From Berberis thunbergii (lineage: Eukaryota; Streptophyta; Magnoliopsida; Ranunculales; Berberidaceae): 64,000 bases of DNA. Below the pieces are notes generated by a model. It made no database searches. It was not told the DNA's origin and saw only the letters and a list, made by a program, of their open reading frames with translations. This document shows positions 29,101-40,435 of the stretch, piece by piece. The stretch spans positions 1 to 64,000 of the forward strand of contig QNQO01002095.1 of the NCBI GenBank assembly GCA_003290165.1, in the 5' to 3' direction. The position numbers and the translations under genes are program-made. Within the stretch, counting starts at the first letter, position 1, and every line of letters begins with the position of its first letter.

Positions 29101-31764
29101 TGATTCATTGTAAAACTCTTAATAAAAGATTACTTAGGGTGTGTTGGGTTGCATGGAGTCCATGGTGGGACCATTTATGTTTAAGACAAATTTGATCAAA
29201 ATTTGGTGGACCACTTATCATGAGATTGTGATCAAGGGTGGGGATTTGATTTGAACTCCCATAAGATATGGAATCCAATTCTTTGGGTATTGTGGGAAGT
29301 CAAATTGGGATTTTCATGGGATTGGAGTTCGGAATGATGGAAATATCAAACATTGTGTCGAAAATTGGAATGGGGATTAATATAATTCTCTGGGAGTGTG
29401 GTTATGGAGCATGGATCCTCATGCAATTGTTTGTCTTTTTGGCTTGAAAGGAATACTAGAACCTTTGAACTCAAAGAAAAGCAAGCAGAGCATGTGATAA
29501 TGCAAGCAAGGGAACTGTTTATGGTGTTGGGCTAAAGCAGTAAAGGTGTCAGGGTTTCCATATCTGCAATGATGCACGCCTGTATGTGATAGGTTAATTG
29601 TATAGCAACCATATGAATGAAACTCCTGTTTTGATGTGTTAAAAAAAGTAAAAGAAAGGAATAGGTAAAAGAAAAATCACTGCTGAAAATATGCTGTGTG
29701 CGCATGAATAGAGTGGTCATCTTTTACTAGATAGGGTGTGAGTTGTGAGAGGCAATCTCTTCTTTGGTTTTTGATGTGTATTTGTATCTTTTATCTTTTT
29801 AGTGTTTATTTCAGCGTGCATACTTACTTTGAGGGTCAAACAGTCAACTGTTTTCCCATTACCAGTTACCTCATTGAAATGAGTTAACCAGGTCTCTATT
29901 CTTGGGAATGCTTCTCGACGCTCATGTGCAATCATTCCTGAACTTGGAGGATCCAAGTTCTTTCTAGTCTTTCTAAGTCTAAGCAACACCGACCTTTCCC
30001 ATCTAATAGCTGCATTATTCAAAATGAGATCTGTAAAGACAAAAGTTGTATTCTCGAAATTCTCTATTCTAAGTATTAAGTTTAATGATTCCCTAATCCA
30101 TCTTAGTTAGGAGGTGAAGAACTTCATCACTCCTCTGCGGCCACCTGACAAGAAATCTACATATCTTGTCTGTGGAGTGGATGTTTTTGTTTTTATTTTT
30201 TTATTAGAAAGGTGAAATCTGTAAATTTATATGGTACAGAATACAGAGTGTCGTAAATCCTTGTTCTCCCTTAGGACAATGATTTTTACCTTTTAGTCTT
30301 GGAGTCTGGGTCTCTTGATGACATATTCTCCAAAGTAAGAAGGCATTCTCCAAAATGTGAAGGCAGTCTGCAGATGAGAGCCTAGATTGTATCAAAGGTA
30401 GACAAAAGGTATCTCATGGGCAGATGACCAACTGCAACATTAACAGTACCAGATAGATCCATCATTTCCAACTCACTTAATCCAATATACATGAGAGATC
30501 TTTTAAGACAATTTACAGCCAGACCATGGACGTCAGGGAACTTAGAAATTTGTAAGCTAGTAATAGAAGTCTGCTTAATGTGTAGCTATTAAAAAGTTGG
30601 CTTTTTCTCGCTACGTAACACAAGGCAAAATAGTTTTAGTATTTCTTGCACTTTCATCCCTAACATACAACGGGATGGTTTTGATATTTGTTGATAGTAA
30701 TCTTTTCCATAATCATTGTCTGAACATAAACGCAAAATATACATTTGGATGTCTCTCATTGTGAAATGTTCTTTTGCACAACAAAGGCACTTTCTATATA
30801 ACCCTGACAGATTATAGGCCGGCAGATATATAAGCATGATGGGAGATAGGTTACCTACTTTTGATATCCCACTCTTACTCACCCACTCTGAACCAATTGG
30901 TTTACTAGAGAATAGAGATTGTGTGCCATGTGATTGGTTTTAATTTTTGTTTCTATATATAATATTTTTCAATTATTGTAGCAAGACTGCGATAATTATT
31001 TCTTCCTTGTATTGTATATATATATATTTTTAGTATGGAATCTGTATTAGGTAACTGGCAACATAAGAGAAGACGCTCATTAAATGAGTTCTAATCTAAT
31101 AAAACAATTTGATCTCGTGTACATGCAGATTAAGTTTAAGCAAGGGATGGAGATGCTCAACATTTTTAAGAATTACATGTTAAAAACCTCCATACTTGAT
31201 GATTTCATCTACTATGAAGAACGGCAGAAGATTTTGCAGGAAGAGAAAGCACGTCTTCTTGGGAAAAATTACAATAGTTCTTCCTTTGTACCTGCATTTA
31301 TTCCAAAGAAGCCAATCGGTATGGTTGATAAATCCGAACCCCCGAGCTCTGACGAGAAATCCACCAAGTATAACCATTCAGAGAGTTTTGGGAGGGCGAC
31401 AGCTGCAACTGATGGGCAAGTGCGACTAAAATTTGATGCTCCTAATTCATCAAGTACTGGGGAAGTCGACAGTAAGAAAATTTCCGTTGGCAGTCCAAGT
31501 GATGTCACAACTGATCTAAATATTGGTTCTCTCACAATTGAAACAAAGCAAGCTGAAGCAAAACCTTCAGCTGCTGCTGTTACCGTAGCAAGTACTGAAG
31601 CAGTTGATGTGGTCACAGTGGGTTCAATGCCTGTCAAAGTGAATGGGTTTTCTGAATCTTCCCATGGGATTTTAACAATTGGGACCATTCCCATTACCCC
31701 GAAAGCTCTAACACCACCAGGCGGCAAGCCAAATACAGGTCCTCCTTCTGCGAGCAGTGCGTAA
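23134..31764 (+). CDS. ECT: YTH-domain m6A reader of the ECT family
   Basis: Coding exons: 23134-23181, 23542-23692, 23787-23860, 23970-24488, 25610-26167, 26358-26570, 31129-31764. A leader intron runs about 21991-23117. Joined they give 732 codons without interruption. Residues 1-390 are low-complexity and Tyr/Pro/Ser/Gln-rich ([24 protein letters not shown]), as in other ECT proteins where this region drives condensates and partner binding. The YTH domain starts near residue 390 ([18 protein letters not shown]) and ends after [17 protein letters not shown], with [19 protein letters not shown] following. The aromatic-cage tryptophans are present: W415 (YNVWSS), W476 and W481 (FWQQDKW); their spacing matches YTHDF-type readers. 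Expected role: cytoplasmic binding of N6-methyladenosine in mRNA, affecting stability and growth programmes. The last intron (26571-31128) is 4.6 kb and contains foreign sequence. Start ATG follows a good acceptor and a short leader. Confidence 0.95.
26690..29480. other. Repeat-derived part of the large ECT intron
   Basis: Within the ECT intron, 26690-26900 has two related stretches (CTCAAATCTCCCCTCTATAG and CTCAAATCTCCGCTCTATGG, plus two TGTGACGCTCA words), pointing to an old duplicated insertion. 28090-28140 is a run-rich AC/A tract. At 29135 a GGGTGTGTTGGGTT start resembles a Tourist-type end but I cannot find its partner. At about 29420-29520 the text [11 protein letters not shown] on the plus strand resembles a LINE ORF2 tail. 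No intact gene. Confidence 0.4.
29717..30882 (-). pseudogene. Unidentified captured gene fragments, antisense in ECT intron
   Basis: Several minus-strand frames look more protein-like than background. 29717-30022 contains [20 protein letters not shown] and ends its plausible exon at CLTLK before a GTAAGTA-like donor. 30420-30590 reads [20 protein letters not shown] then [12 protein letters not shown]. 30589-30882 contains [19 protein letters not shown]. The Leu-rich middle part recalls the LRR region of F-box proteins, but this is weak. They could be a nested gene or parts copied by a transposon. Stops separate the pieces; no full-length reading frame was reconstructed. Confidence 0.3.
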
Positions 31765-33340
31765 CTCTTACAGTACAGAATTGTATGCTGATTTCAAGTA
31801 AGCTGAATTGTATCCTGATTTCGAGTAAGCTGAAAGCTAATGGGTATTATTACATGCAACACATGTGCTTCTTGTTGGGGCTGTTGCAGGTTTGTGAGTG
31901 GTCATCTCGTTTAGGAAACCCAACTGTACCATACTCAGGCCACCAGATGTAAGTCGAGTTTCTTTTTTAACAACTGTATTGGATGCTCCGGCAAGGGAGG
32001 GTTTTTTTCTTCTTTTCTTTTTCGAAATTGTTTTGCTAAACAATAGGGATGGCTGGGGTTCAGGGGGGTATTCTTTATATGTTTCTGTTTACTTGGGGAA
32101 TTACAAGTTGTAAGATTTCCCTTTTTGTTGTTATTTTTTGTTCAACAAAATAGATTCAAAAAAATACAAAGAATTTCTTGGTTATACCCTGTATCATGCT
32201 TGCATCCAGTATTTTTTCGCTGATCTTCCTATTCTTCTATTCATCTATCTATTTATTGTTTCCTGCCAAAGTTCTTAAGCCTCATTTTGTATGTTCTGGC
32301 AAAATGAATGGTAAGCGCGTTATATATAATAGGTCTACACGTTTGCGCAAATTAATCTCATATTATCAACTTTTTCTTTTCATTTGCTTCGGTTCATTTT
32401 CCTTTTTCCTTTTCTACTTCCTCTATCACAAGGGGATTATGAGCATTTTTTTTGTGGTACTTATTTATTTTCGTGCTTTTTTTTAGCAGAATGTGTTGTT
32501 ATCAAATACTGCAATGCCCTTCTAACCGTGCCACTTTTCTTTCTCATTTTGTACCTTGCTTATTTCATTTGATTTCGTTTTATTTTCTCATACAAAAAAT
32601 CTGCCCCTGGATGTTTGCAATATTTGGGCCATTAATATTCCATTTATCTGCCAATCTTGACTTGGAAGAAATTACATTGAGAAATAGATACAAATTACGT
32701 AATGTAAATATAAACTCAATGATTATATATGTAAACAATTCCCAACTAAACATTGAAAAAAATAAATTTTGATCGAAACAATACATTGAGAGAGGCAATA
32801 TGGATTTAGTACAGTGAGTAGACACAGTAAAAATTGTTTTTTTCAAAAAAAAATTTAGTAGCACTGTCATCCATCACTGCTCAACCATTAAACCATCGCA
32901 CATTTATTTACAAACTCAGTATTACATAATCAATGTTGAAAAAACTCAAAACAGTTTCTCACCCTTGAGAAAATGAATTTCTTTCAATGAAGAGGAAATA
33001 AGGTATGGCCTTTTTTTTTAGGAAGAGGAAACAAAGTATGGTCATGAGTCACATCTTTCGCTAAAAATTTGAGTACAATATTCTAATACAACCAAATGGA
33101 ACGCTATTTTGAGTCGAGTTGCGTTGTTGCGTCGACAATAGAAATTTTCTAATACTAAAAGGCATTGCAACAGCTGAAAAAAAATTACAACTTTTGGATG
33201 AATTATTTTTCCAAGTGTGTGTATGCATTTAGACAGTTCTCGTAGAAAATTTAGGAGGTGTTGAAGTGTCCAATGATACTTGAAGAAATCGATTAAACGC
33301 TTTGTGTGAGGAATTGAGATACCAAATGAAGGATGCAACC
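31765..33340. other. ECT 3' UTR and downstream AT-rich DNA
   Basis: The ECT 3' UTR probably extends to about 32120-32170. TTGTTGGGGCTGTTGCAG at about 31890 could be an acceptor of a 3' UTR intron. The region after 32200 is pyrimidine-rich, then AT-rich, with no gene. At 32865-32902 there is a minus-strand SINE-head fragment related to 9859-9875 (TGGTTTAATGGTTGAGCAGT). Confidence 0.45.
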
Positions 33341-33359
33341 ATTTATCTACAAAAATGAA

Positions 33360-33700
33360 GGACGCAACCTTTAAGAAAATACACCATTGATCGAAAGGCT
33401 AAAAATACGGCTCTAAGTACAAAATGATTTTCCATTATTATTTACTTTAACACTCCTACCAAACACTCTTACCAAACATTCCCATTCTTCGTCAAACTTT
33501 TCAATATATAATTTGGAGGTAAGAGTTTCTTCCTCCGACAAGAAAGCTTGATGGTTTCTTTATAGAGTTGTAAGTTCAGAAATTGAGTCAAAACTCTCAT
33601 AAATTGCCCTCATCTCCGAAAAAAGAAATAGTAATAAATAAATTAACCAATGTGTTGCCCAATCACTTACTTGGTCAACATGGATGATTTGGAAAAGAAG
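33360..33700 (+). repeat. Orphan copy of the expansin promoter module (module copy A)
   Basis: From ACACCATTGATCGAAAGGCT through TTGGAGGTAAGAGTTTCTTC to TTGAGTCAAAACTCTCATAA it matches 44690-45010 and 50580-50870, the DNA lying 0.8-1.2 kb upstream of the two expansin ORFs. No expansin coding sequence follows here; the next sequence is unrelated AT-rich DNA. It therefore marks a third, partial duplicate. Confidence 0.75.
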
Positions 33701-34429
33701 ATTGGAAAATTTGTGTGTAATAAAACTAATCAATTCAAAAGGGTGGAATTGGAAATATCGAGTCATATAAAAGGGTGGAATTGGAATTAGCGAATCATAT
33801 ATCAAAAACCAGGGTGTGGTTTTCCCAACCCTGGTTAGATTTGGAAATTCATTATAGTGAAAAAATCCCAGGTAAATAATTTTGTTACATTCCTTGGCGA
33901 TCTTTTGTTACACCTAATGATTTGGTTTATTTATGGAGCCTGTCAAGAATGAATAGGCGAAAATGACGAGGAAAAAGGAATGGAACTGAGTTAATTAGTT
34001 ATGATGAGAGAATCTATAGATTTTTTTAAAAAAATTATTTTTAGAGTATTACGAAGAATTTTAATTTCAATGTGTAATTTGTAGTAGTGAGAGATTGAAC
34101 TGCAATTCTGTCATAAATTTTTTTTTTTATGGACTCTCGGTTTGTATTTTTTTATTTTTTTAAGAAACTAATTTTTTTAGCTTGGTATGTTATTATCAAT
34201 CGTAAGTTCAACAACAATTTAATGGCCAATTATTTGGATTTATATTTGAGTCAAATACGTGAGTCTCCGAATCCAGTCCCTAAAAAAAACAATGAAATTC
34301 TCTCACAAATAATTAAAAAAATAACGCTATTCATCACTCATTTTTTATGACCACTCAATAATTCTATGTGCTTCTTCAATTGACCATTTAATAGGACCCC
34401 AAGTTAATATGAAAGCCACCACTGATATC

Positions 34430-34870
34430 AATATTGCAACAAAAAAAACAAGCTCATCATTCTTCACATCTACTTCCTTTTAAGTGCTATAAAATTTCAT
34501 TTGTTTTTATTCTTCCAATATGGAAATAAATACTCACCAATCTACCATTTCACTCATCCTCACTTGAGTTTCACCATTACAGCAATGGAAGGAAGAAAGC
34601 TCACTTCAAACCCTCCATGCCTTCAAAGTAGAACAACCAAAAGCCATACTCAAGAGACTCCATGCACTCCTCCATGGCAAACCTTTGCTTGCTTCAAGGA
34701 ATGTTTACCAACTGCAAATCAATGAAATACAGGGATCTGAGCCAGATGGATCAGCGCCAATAATTGATGTTCAAGATGCGCATTTCATGAAATCAGAAAA
34801 ACAATAATGATTGTCAAGAATGAGTAACACTAAACTACGTTACTGACACCAACACCAAAATCCATTTTGA
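34430..34870 (+). pseudogene. Degenerate exon-like fragment (copy A), paralogous to 49650-50480
   Basis: From CAATATTGCAACAAAAAA to CACCAAAATCCATTTTG the segment aligns with 49660-50490. It holds an ATG (MEGRKL...) and, one frame over, 50-60 residues that read as protein (PKAILKRLHALLHGKPLLA, then IIDVQDAHFMKSEKQ and a stop). Relative to copy C the two halves are joined directly, without the approximately 420 bp between them at 49930-50340. I cannot name the family. A frame break between the ATG and the long frame suggests a pseudogene. Confidence 0.55.
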
Positions 34871-34949
34871 AAATAGATTAGGATATTTTCCGTGTCGTTA
34901 GCACGATAAAAGTTTAACATGATAAATAAAATTTATTATAATTTAAATA

Positions 34950-35107
34950 TTAAGATAAATAAATATCAAAATGTTAGGTATAAGAATCGAATCCATGCAC
35001 TCTTATTGGGAATTGATTGAAGGTAAGACATAAAGACTAACTTTAACTCTCCCTATCAACAAGGTGCGACCTACAACCCTAACCACTAGACCATAACACC
35101 ATTGGCC
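34950..35107 (-). repeat. tRNA-headed SINE-like element next to the satellite array
   Basis: On the minus strand a head CCAATGGTGTTATGGTCTAG, with A-box-like TGGTCTAGTGGTTA (35080-35093), is followed about 90 bp later by a B-box-like GGATTCGATTC (34984-34994). The tail is AT-rich. The distance between boxes is larger than in a tRNA, as after an internal insertion. No clean target duplication found. A relic or a divergent family. Confidence 0.5.
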
Positions 35108-35133
35108 CGTCTTTTATCTCCAACCTCAAGTCA

Positions 35134-37555
35134 CATTAAACATAGTTGCATAGGTCCTGATCTAGAGCTGTACATTTCTTAGTTTTTGAAAACCAATAGT
35201 TTGACTCAATTTAAAAGCCTTTAACACACAATTTAGACGATATTTTAAGGGTTTTCATTTGTTTTTTGATAACCACGAAATTTTCGCTCTCATTCCAAGA
35301 CTTCACGTCTAAATAAACACACTTTCATAGATCCTAGTATAGTGATTTAATTTTTTTTAGTTTCTTGAAAATCAATATTTGTCCTCAATTTTAAAGACCT
35401 TAACACACGATTTTGGATGATTTCTAAAGTATTTTGTTTTTATTATTAACCATGAAAATTTTGCTCCCATTTCAAGACTTTGGTCTAAATAAACATAATC
35501 ACATTAAACATAGTTGCATAGATTCTAATCTAGAGCTGTACATTTCTTAGTTTTTGAAAATCAATATTTTGACTCAATTTAAAAGCCTTTAACACACGAT
35601 TTTGAAAGGGTTTTCGTTTTTTTATAACGACGAAAATTTTGCTCTCATTCCAAGATTTCACGTCTAGATAAACATGCTTTCATAGATCCTAGTATAGATA
35701 TTTAAAAAAATTTAGTTTTTTGAAAATCAATATTTATCCACAATTTCAAAGGCTTTAATACATGATTTTTGATGATTTCTGAAATTTTTATTTTTATTAG
35801 TAGCCAAAGAATTTTCGCTCCCATTTCAAGACTTTGTGATTAAACAAACATACTCACATAAATCCTAATCAAGAACTTAAAATTTTCGTAGTTTTTTTAA
35901 CTCAAAATTTTGGCTCAATCAAAGGCTTTAACCCACGATTTCTTACTATTTCTGAAGATTTTTTTATTTTTATAAACAATGAATTTTTATTTTCTCCTTC
36001 TTCAAATCTCGTATTACAACTAACATAGTAAATTACATCTTATAGTTCTATAATTTCTTAGTTTTTCAAATAAATATTTTTATTCAATTCAAAAGGCAAT
36101 CACACGATGTAAAAAAAAATGTTTATTTTATAGATAAACACTAGGTATTCGCCCCCATTCCAAGACTTCACGTTTTAAAAAAAATACTCACATAGATCCT
36201 CATCTAGAGATTTAAATTTTCTTAGTTTTTTGAAAATCATTGTTTGGACTCAATTTTATAGGTTTTAACCCATGATTCTGAATGATCTGATTTTCGCTAT
36301 AAGATCAAGACCTCATGTCACATTAAACGTGGTTGCATAGATCCTAATCTAGAACTGTGCATTTCTGAGTTTTTGAAAACCAATATTTTGGCTCAATTTA
36401 AAATCCTTTAACACACAATTTTGGAAGGGTTTTTGTTTTTTGATAACGACGGAATTTTTGCTCCCATTCCGAGATTTCATGTCTTAATAAACATGCTTTC
36501 ATAGATCCTATTATATGGATTTAAATTTTTTTAGTTTTTTGAAAATCAATATTTATCCTTAATTTTAAAGGTTTTAACCCACGATTGTGGATGATTTTCG
36601 AAGATTTTATTTTTATTAATAACCACGGAATTTTCACTCTAATTTCAAGACTTTGTGTCTAAATAAACATACTCGCATAGTTATAGATTTAAGTTTTCTT
36701 AGTTTTTTAAATTCAAAATTTTGGCCCAATTGCAAAGACCAAACCCACAATTCAGATGATTTCTTAAGGCTTTTTTTATTACAACTAAATATTTCGCTCC
36801 GATTTCAAGACTTTGCATTTAAATAAATATATGTATATACATCCTAGTCAAGGGCTTTGAATTTCTTAGTTTTTTGAAAATGAAAATTTTATCTCAATTT
36901 CAACGGGTTTTACCCACAATTTTTTTTTTTTTACTATTTCGGAAGTTTTTTTATTTTTTTGTTATCGATAAAAACAGAATTTTCATTTTCTCCCACTTCA
37001 AATCTCATATTACAACTAACACAGTGACATGCATCTTATATTTGTGTTGTAAAATTTCTTAGTTTCGAATAAATAGTTTTATTCAATTTCAAAAGCTATC
37101 CGACAATTTTGGTCGATCTTGAAAGCTTTTTTGTTTTGTAGATTAACACTGAAATTTTCTCATAAATTCAAGACATTAAACATAGTAGCATAGATCCATA
37201 TATAGAGCGGTACATTTCTTAGTTTTTGTAATTCCATATTTAGACTCAATTTAAAAGCCTTTAACACTTGATTTTGACTATTTTGGAAGGGTTTTCGTGT
37301 TTTTGATAACGACAGAATTTTTGCTTTCGTTCCAAGATTTCACGTCTAAACAAGCATGCTTTCATAGATGCTAGTATAGAGATTTAAATTTTTAGTTTTT
37401 TGAAAATCAATATTTGTCCACAATTTCAAAAGCTTTAATCCACGATTTTTTTATGATTTTCGAAGTTTTTAGTTTTTATTAATAACCACAAAATTTTCGC
37501 TCCCTTTCAAGACTTTGCGTCTAAATAAACTTATTCGCAAAGATTCTTGTCAAAA
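35134..37555. repeat. Satellite-like tandem array, about 170-bp monomers with about 0.83-kb higher-order period
   Basis: About 14 diverged monomers, marked by CATAGATCCTA-like words near 35326, 35517, 35681, 35857, 36037, 36191, 36336, 36500, 36676, 36840, 37032, 37189, 37363 and 37537 (145-190 bp apart). Each contains TTAGTTTTTTGAAAATCAAT, TTAACCCACGATTTTGGATG and TTTCGCTCCCATTTCAAGAC with changes. A monomer type starting CATTAAACATAGTTGCATAG recurs at 35134, 35502, 36321 and 37174; the last two intervals are 819 and 853 bp with a similar order of monomer types between them. AT-rich, no coding capacity. Confidence 0.85.
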
Positions 37556-37564
37556 ACTTTAAAA

Positions 37565-37888
37565 CTTACTATTGAAAATACTTACGATGTGAAGCGAATT
37601 AGATTACAGTTATTTTTGAAAAAAAAATACATACAACATGAAATACATATTTAAAACTTTAAGCATTTGTATTAATGATTGGTTTCATTGGAAAGATATT
37701 CAAAAATGCATTTCAACCATACCAAGTTTACTAAAATCTGACAGCTAAGTAGATAGTTATGACGATTTACATTAAAAAAACACACACACACACAATTGTT
37801 ATCTCTCCGCCACATATTCATTCCACCAAATTTTTTTATTTTTTTTATTTTTTTAATACCTTTTTGTCCATTTTCTTTGCCCTTATAC
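37565..37888. repeat. Repeat R, copy 1 left part (split by the LINE)
   Basis: It matches the R copies at 53560-53900, 54290-54528 plus 55433-55580, and 55960-56240, through words such as TTCAAAAATGCATTTCA, AGATAGTTATGA and CTCTCCGCCACAT. It breaks at TTTGCCCTTATAC (37876-37888), where the poly(T) end of the LINE begins. The other half resumes at 44501. An (AC)n tract lies at about 37775-37795. Confidence 0.75.
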
Positions 37889-37960
37889 TTTTTTTTTTGT
37901 TCAAACACGAAGAGGTTTATTAATGAAAGAAAGGGAAACAAATTACAAAGAGAAACATTC

Positions 37961-40009
37961 TTATATCAAGGAATGCCAAGACCCTATGAAAGTGTCAAAA
38001 CCCAACTCCCTAAACAAATTACATGTCGTACCCATCCTCCACAGCAATTCTCTAATCTCGATAAAGATAGAGTGCTCTGATCTGTTGAGTCCTTCAAATA
38101 CCCTTTTATTTCTTTCTTTCCACACGCACCACATGAGAACGTGAGGGACCTTACGCCATAACCACTCCCCCCGACGGGAAGGATTAGCTTGAGACCACCA
38201 ACTTAGCCAATCTAAAATGGAGCCTTCAAACATCAAACTCAAACCGAATTCCTCCAAGAAACTGCTCCAAATGGATTTGGAAAAACTGCAGTGAAGCATC
38301 AAATGGTCCAGTGTCTCATCAAATTCATTGCAAAGCACACAAAGACTCCCTGTGAGGATTCCTCTTTTTCTTAACCTATCTTTAGTCAAGAGCTTCTCAT
38401 GCAAAACTGACCAACTAAAGAAATTAATCCTAGAAAAAAGGTTTTTCACCCATACCAGATTTTTGTGAGAAGAAATGAAGGGGTTAGAATGGGTCTCATA
38501 ATGAGATGCAACCAACATATCTGAAAATTCTTTCACCGAGAAGCCCACACCTTTACCCTTCCACACCAAACTATCTGATCCCTCTGAGAGCATTTGTCTA
38601 TCCAACAAATGCATTAGATTAGCGAACTCATCTAGTTCCCCAGTATTGAGGTGTCTTCGAAAGGAAAGATCCCAAGAATTGCCGTTAGACCAAAAATTGC
38701 TCACACTCCCATATTGATTGTTGTTAATGAAAAACAACATTGGAAACAAATCCTTCAAAGATTGGTTACTACACCAAGCATCATGCCAGAAAAAGATGAG
38801 ATCACCATTTCCACATTGGAGAGAGGTGTGAGGGTAGAAACCACTTGCGCACCGGGAGATGGACTTCCACAAAGAACATCCGTAGGAAGTGTACTTAGTT
38901 CTCTTTTCCCAAACCCATCTATTGCGCCCATATTTGTCCATAATGAGAGCTCTCCATAAATTATCATTTTCTTCTGCAAATCGCCAAAACCACTTAGAAA
39001 GTAATGCAATATTGAAAGTGAGCACCTGACGAATGCCTAAACCACCTCGAGATTTGGGACAACAAATTTTCTCCCAACCCACTAAATGCATCTTTCTAGA
39101 GTTATGAGTAGAACCCCAAAGGAAATCGCGCATGATCCGTTCCATCTTGGCTGCTATTGAACAGGAAACCTTGATAAGGGACAGAATGAACATCGGGATA
39201 GAAGCTAATGTGGATTGTACAAGAGCTAGTCTGCCTGCTTTGGAGAGAAATTTGCGTTTCCAATACGCTAGTTTCGATTCCATCCTTTCGATCGTCTCAT
39301 CCCACACAGCTTTACTTTTGAAACTAGCCCCCAAAGGCATGCCCAAGTACTTAACTGGAAGATGACCAGCTGAACAACCCAATAAACCCGTCAACTGGTG
39401 CAGATGAGGGACATCTCCAATAGGCAACACCCTTGATTTGTGAAAGTTGATTTTCAGTCCTGAAATAACTTCAAACCAAAGCATAATTCTTTTAAGAGCA
39501 AGAACCTGAGAAGCGGAGGCATCACAAAAGAGGATAGTATCATCCGCATATTGGAGAATAGAGACAGGCGGACTACCCTCCCCGACAGAAAACCCTCTCA
39601 CTAGGCCAGCATCAACCGCTTTAAGAATCATTTGAGTTAAACCTTCTGCTGCTATAGTAAAGAGAAGAGGAGACAGGGGATCGCCTTGTCGCAGACCTTT
39701 CGAGCTATTGAAAAATCCGTGCAGCTGACCATTAATTTTCAGCGAGAAATTAGCTGTAGATCTGCAAGTGTGAAACCAATGAATCCATTTGGCGTCAAAC
39801 CCCATGCGAGCCATTACCAAATCCAAGTATCTCCAAGAGACGTTGTCAAAGGCTTTGGAGAAATCTAATTTGATAATGAGCCCTGGAACACCTTGCTTTT
39901 TTCTAGAATCAATAATTTCATTGGCAATCAGAGGGCTATCAACCACCTGTCTGCTACTGACTGCTGCACTTTGAAAAGGAGAAATGACTGAATGAAGAAC
40001 TATTTTCAA
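37961..40009 (-). pseudogene. LINE ORF2, C-terminal two thirds: reverse transcriptase and zinc-binding domain
   Basis: A 682-codon frame continues ORF2 after the SINE. Visible RT motifs: LIIKLDFSKAFDNVSW (block A), SKGLRQGDPLSPLLF (block B) and ILQYADDTILF (catalytic YADD). A zinc-binding zf-RVT region follows (LTKDRLRKRGI...CVLCNEFDETLDHLMLHC) and the tail MWCVWKERNKRVFEG. The first codons up to the join are read across the SINE border; the true ORF2 runs on into 40436-41548. This part itself is uninterrupted, so the SINE insertion is likely the main late event. Family role: target-primed reverse transcription. Confidence 0.9.
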
Positions 40010-40015
40010 TCTGTT

Positions 40016-40417
40016 TTTTTTTTTTTTTTTTTTTTTTAATTGGGTCGTTGACCATTTTTATTTATTTTATGAATTCATGCCCGAAGGCTACATGACTGAC
40101 CCAATAGGGTTAACCAAACCAGACCCGAAGTCTACAATATTGTTGCCACTTAATGTCCTCGTCGCTTCCATCTCGCATAGAGACTTGCTTTCGCTCCGGC
40201 CCATCGCCTCCACCTTGCATGAAGACTCGCTTTCGCTTCTCTCCGATCTAGTCCATCTAAGTAGCTGCATTCAATACCCGAAGGCTTATCAACGGCGGAG
40301 CAAATGTGCTCCTAATAATCGGGCGAAAACTCACAAAATCCTAACTGGTGAGTCTCGAACCCGCGACCTCTCACAAGGAGAGTGAATGTCCGACCAACTG
40401 AGCTACAATTGGTGGAC
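40016..40417 (-). mobile_element. 402-bp tRNA-derived SINE inserted in LINE ORF2
   Basis: Flanked by perfect 18-bp copies of AACTATTTTCAATCTGTT (39998-40015 and 40418-40435). On the minus strand it has an A-box TAGCTCAGTTGG (40394-40405), B-box GGTTCGAGACT (40351-40361), a body with repeated CCGAAGGCT and CGCTTTCGCT words, and a poly(A) tail (T run, 40014-40037). The head is close to a tRNA. Removing it rejoins ORF2 in frame within a conserved region. A degenerate relative lies at 18955-19045. Confidence 0.95.
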
Positions 40418-40435
40418 AACTATTTTCAATCTGTT

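Noticed and set aside
31269..31727. 152-codon minus-strand frame
   Set aside because: Antisense shadow of the last ECT exon, which has clear family similarity on the plus strand.
35134..37555. CRISPR-like array or LTR
   Set aside because: Monomers are contiguous and diverged with no short repeats separated by unique spacers, and there are no LTR ends, PBS or coding region.
37672..38144. Overlapping short frames around the LINE 3' end
   Set aside because: They are by-products of homopolymer tracts and of the antisense of ORF2.
40340..40417. Functional tRNA gene at the SINE head
   Set aside because: Strong A and B boxes, but the acceptor stem does not pair and the unit is part of a 402-bp insert with target duplications.
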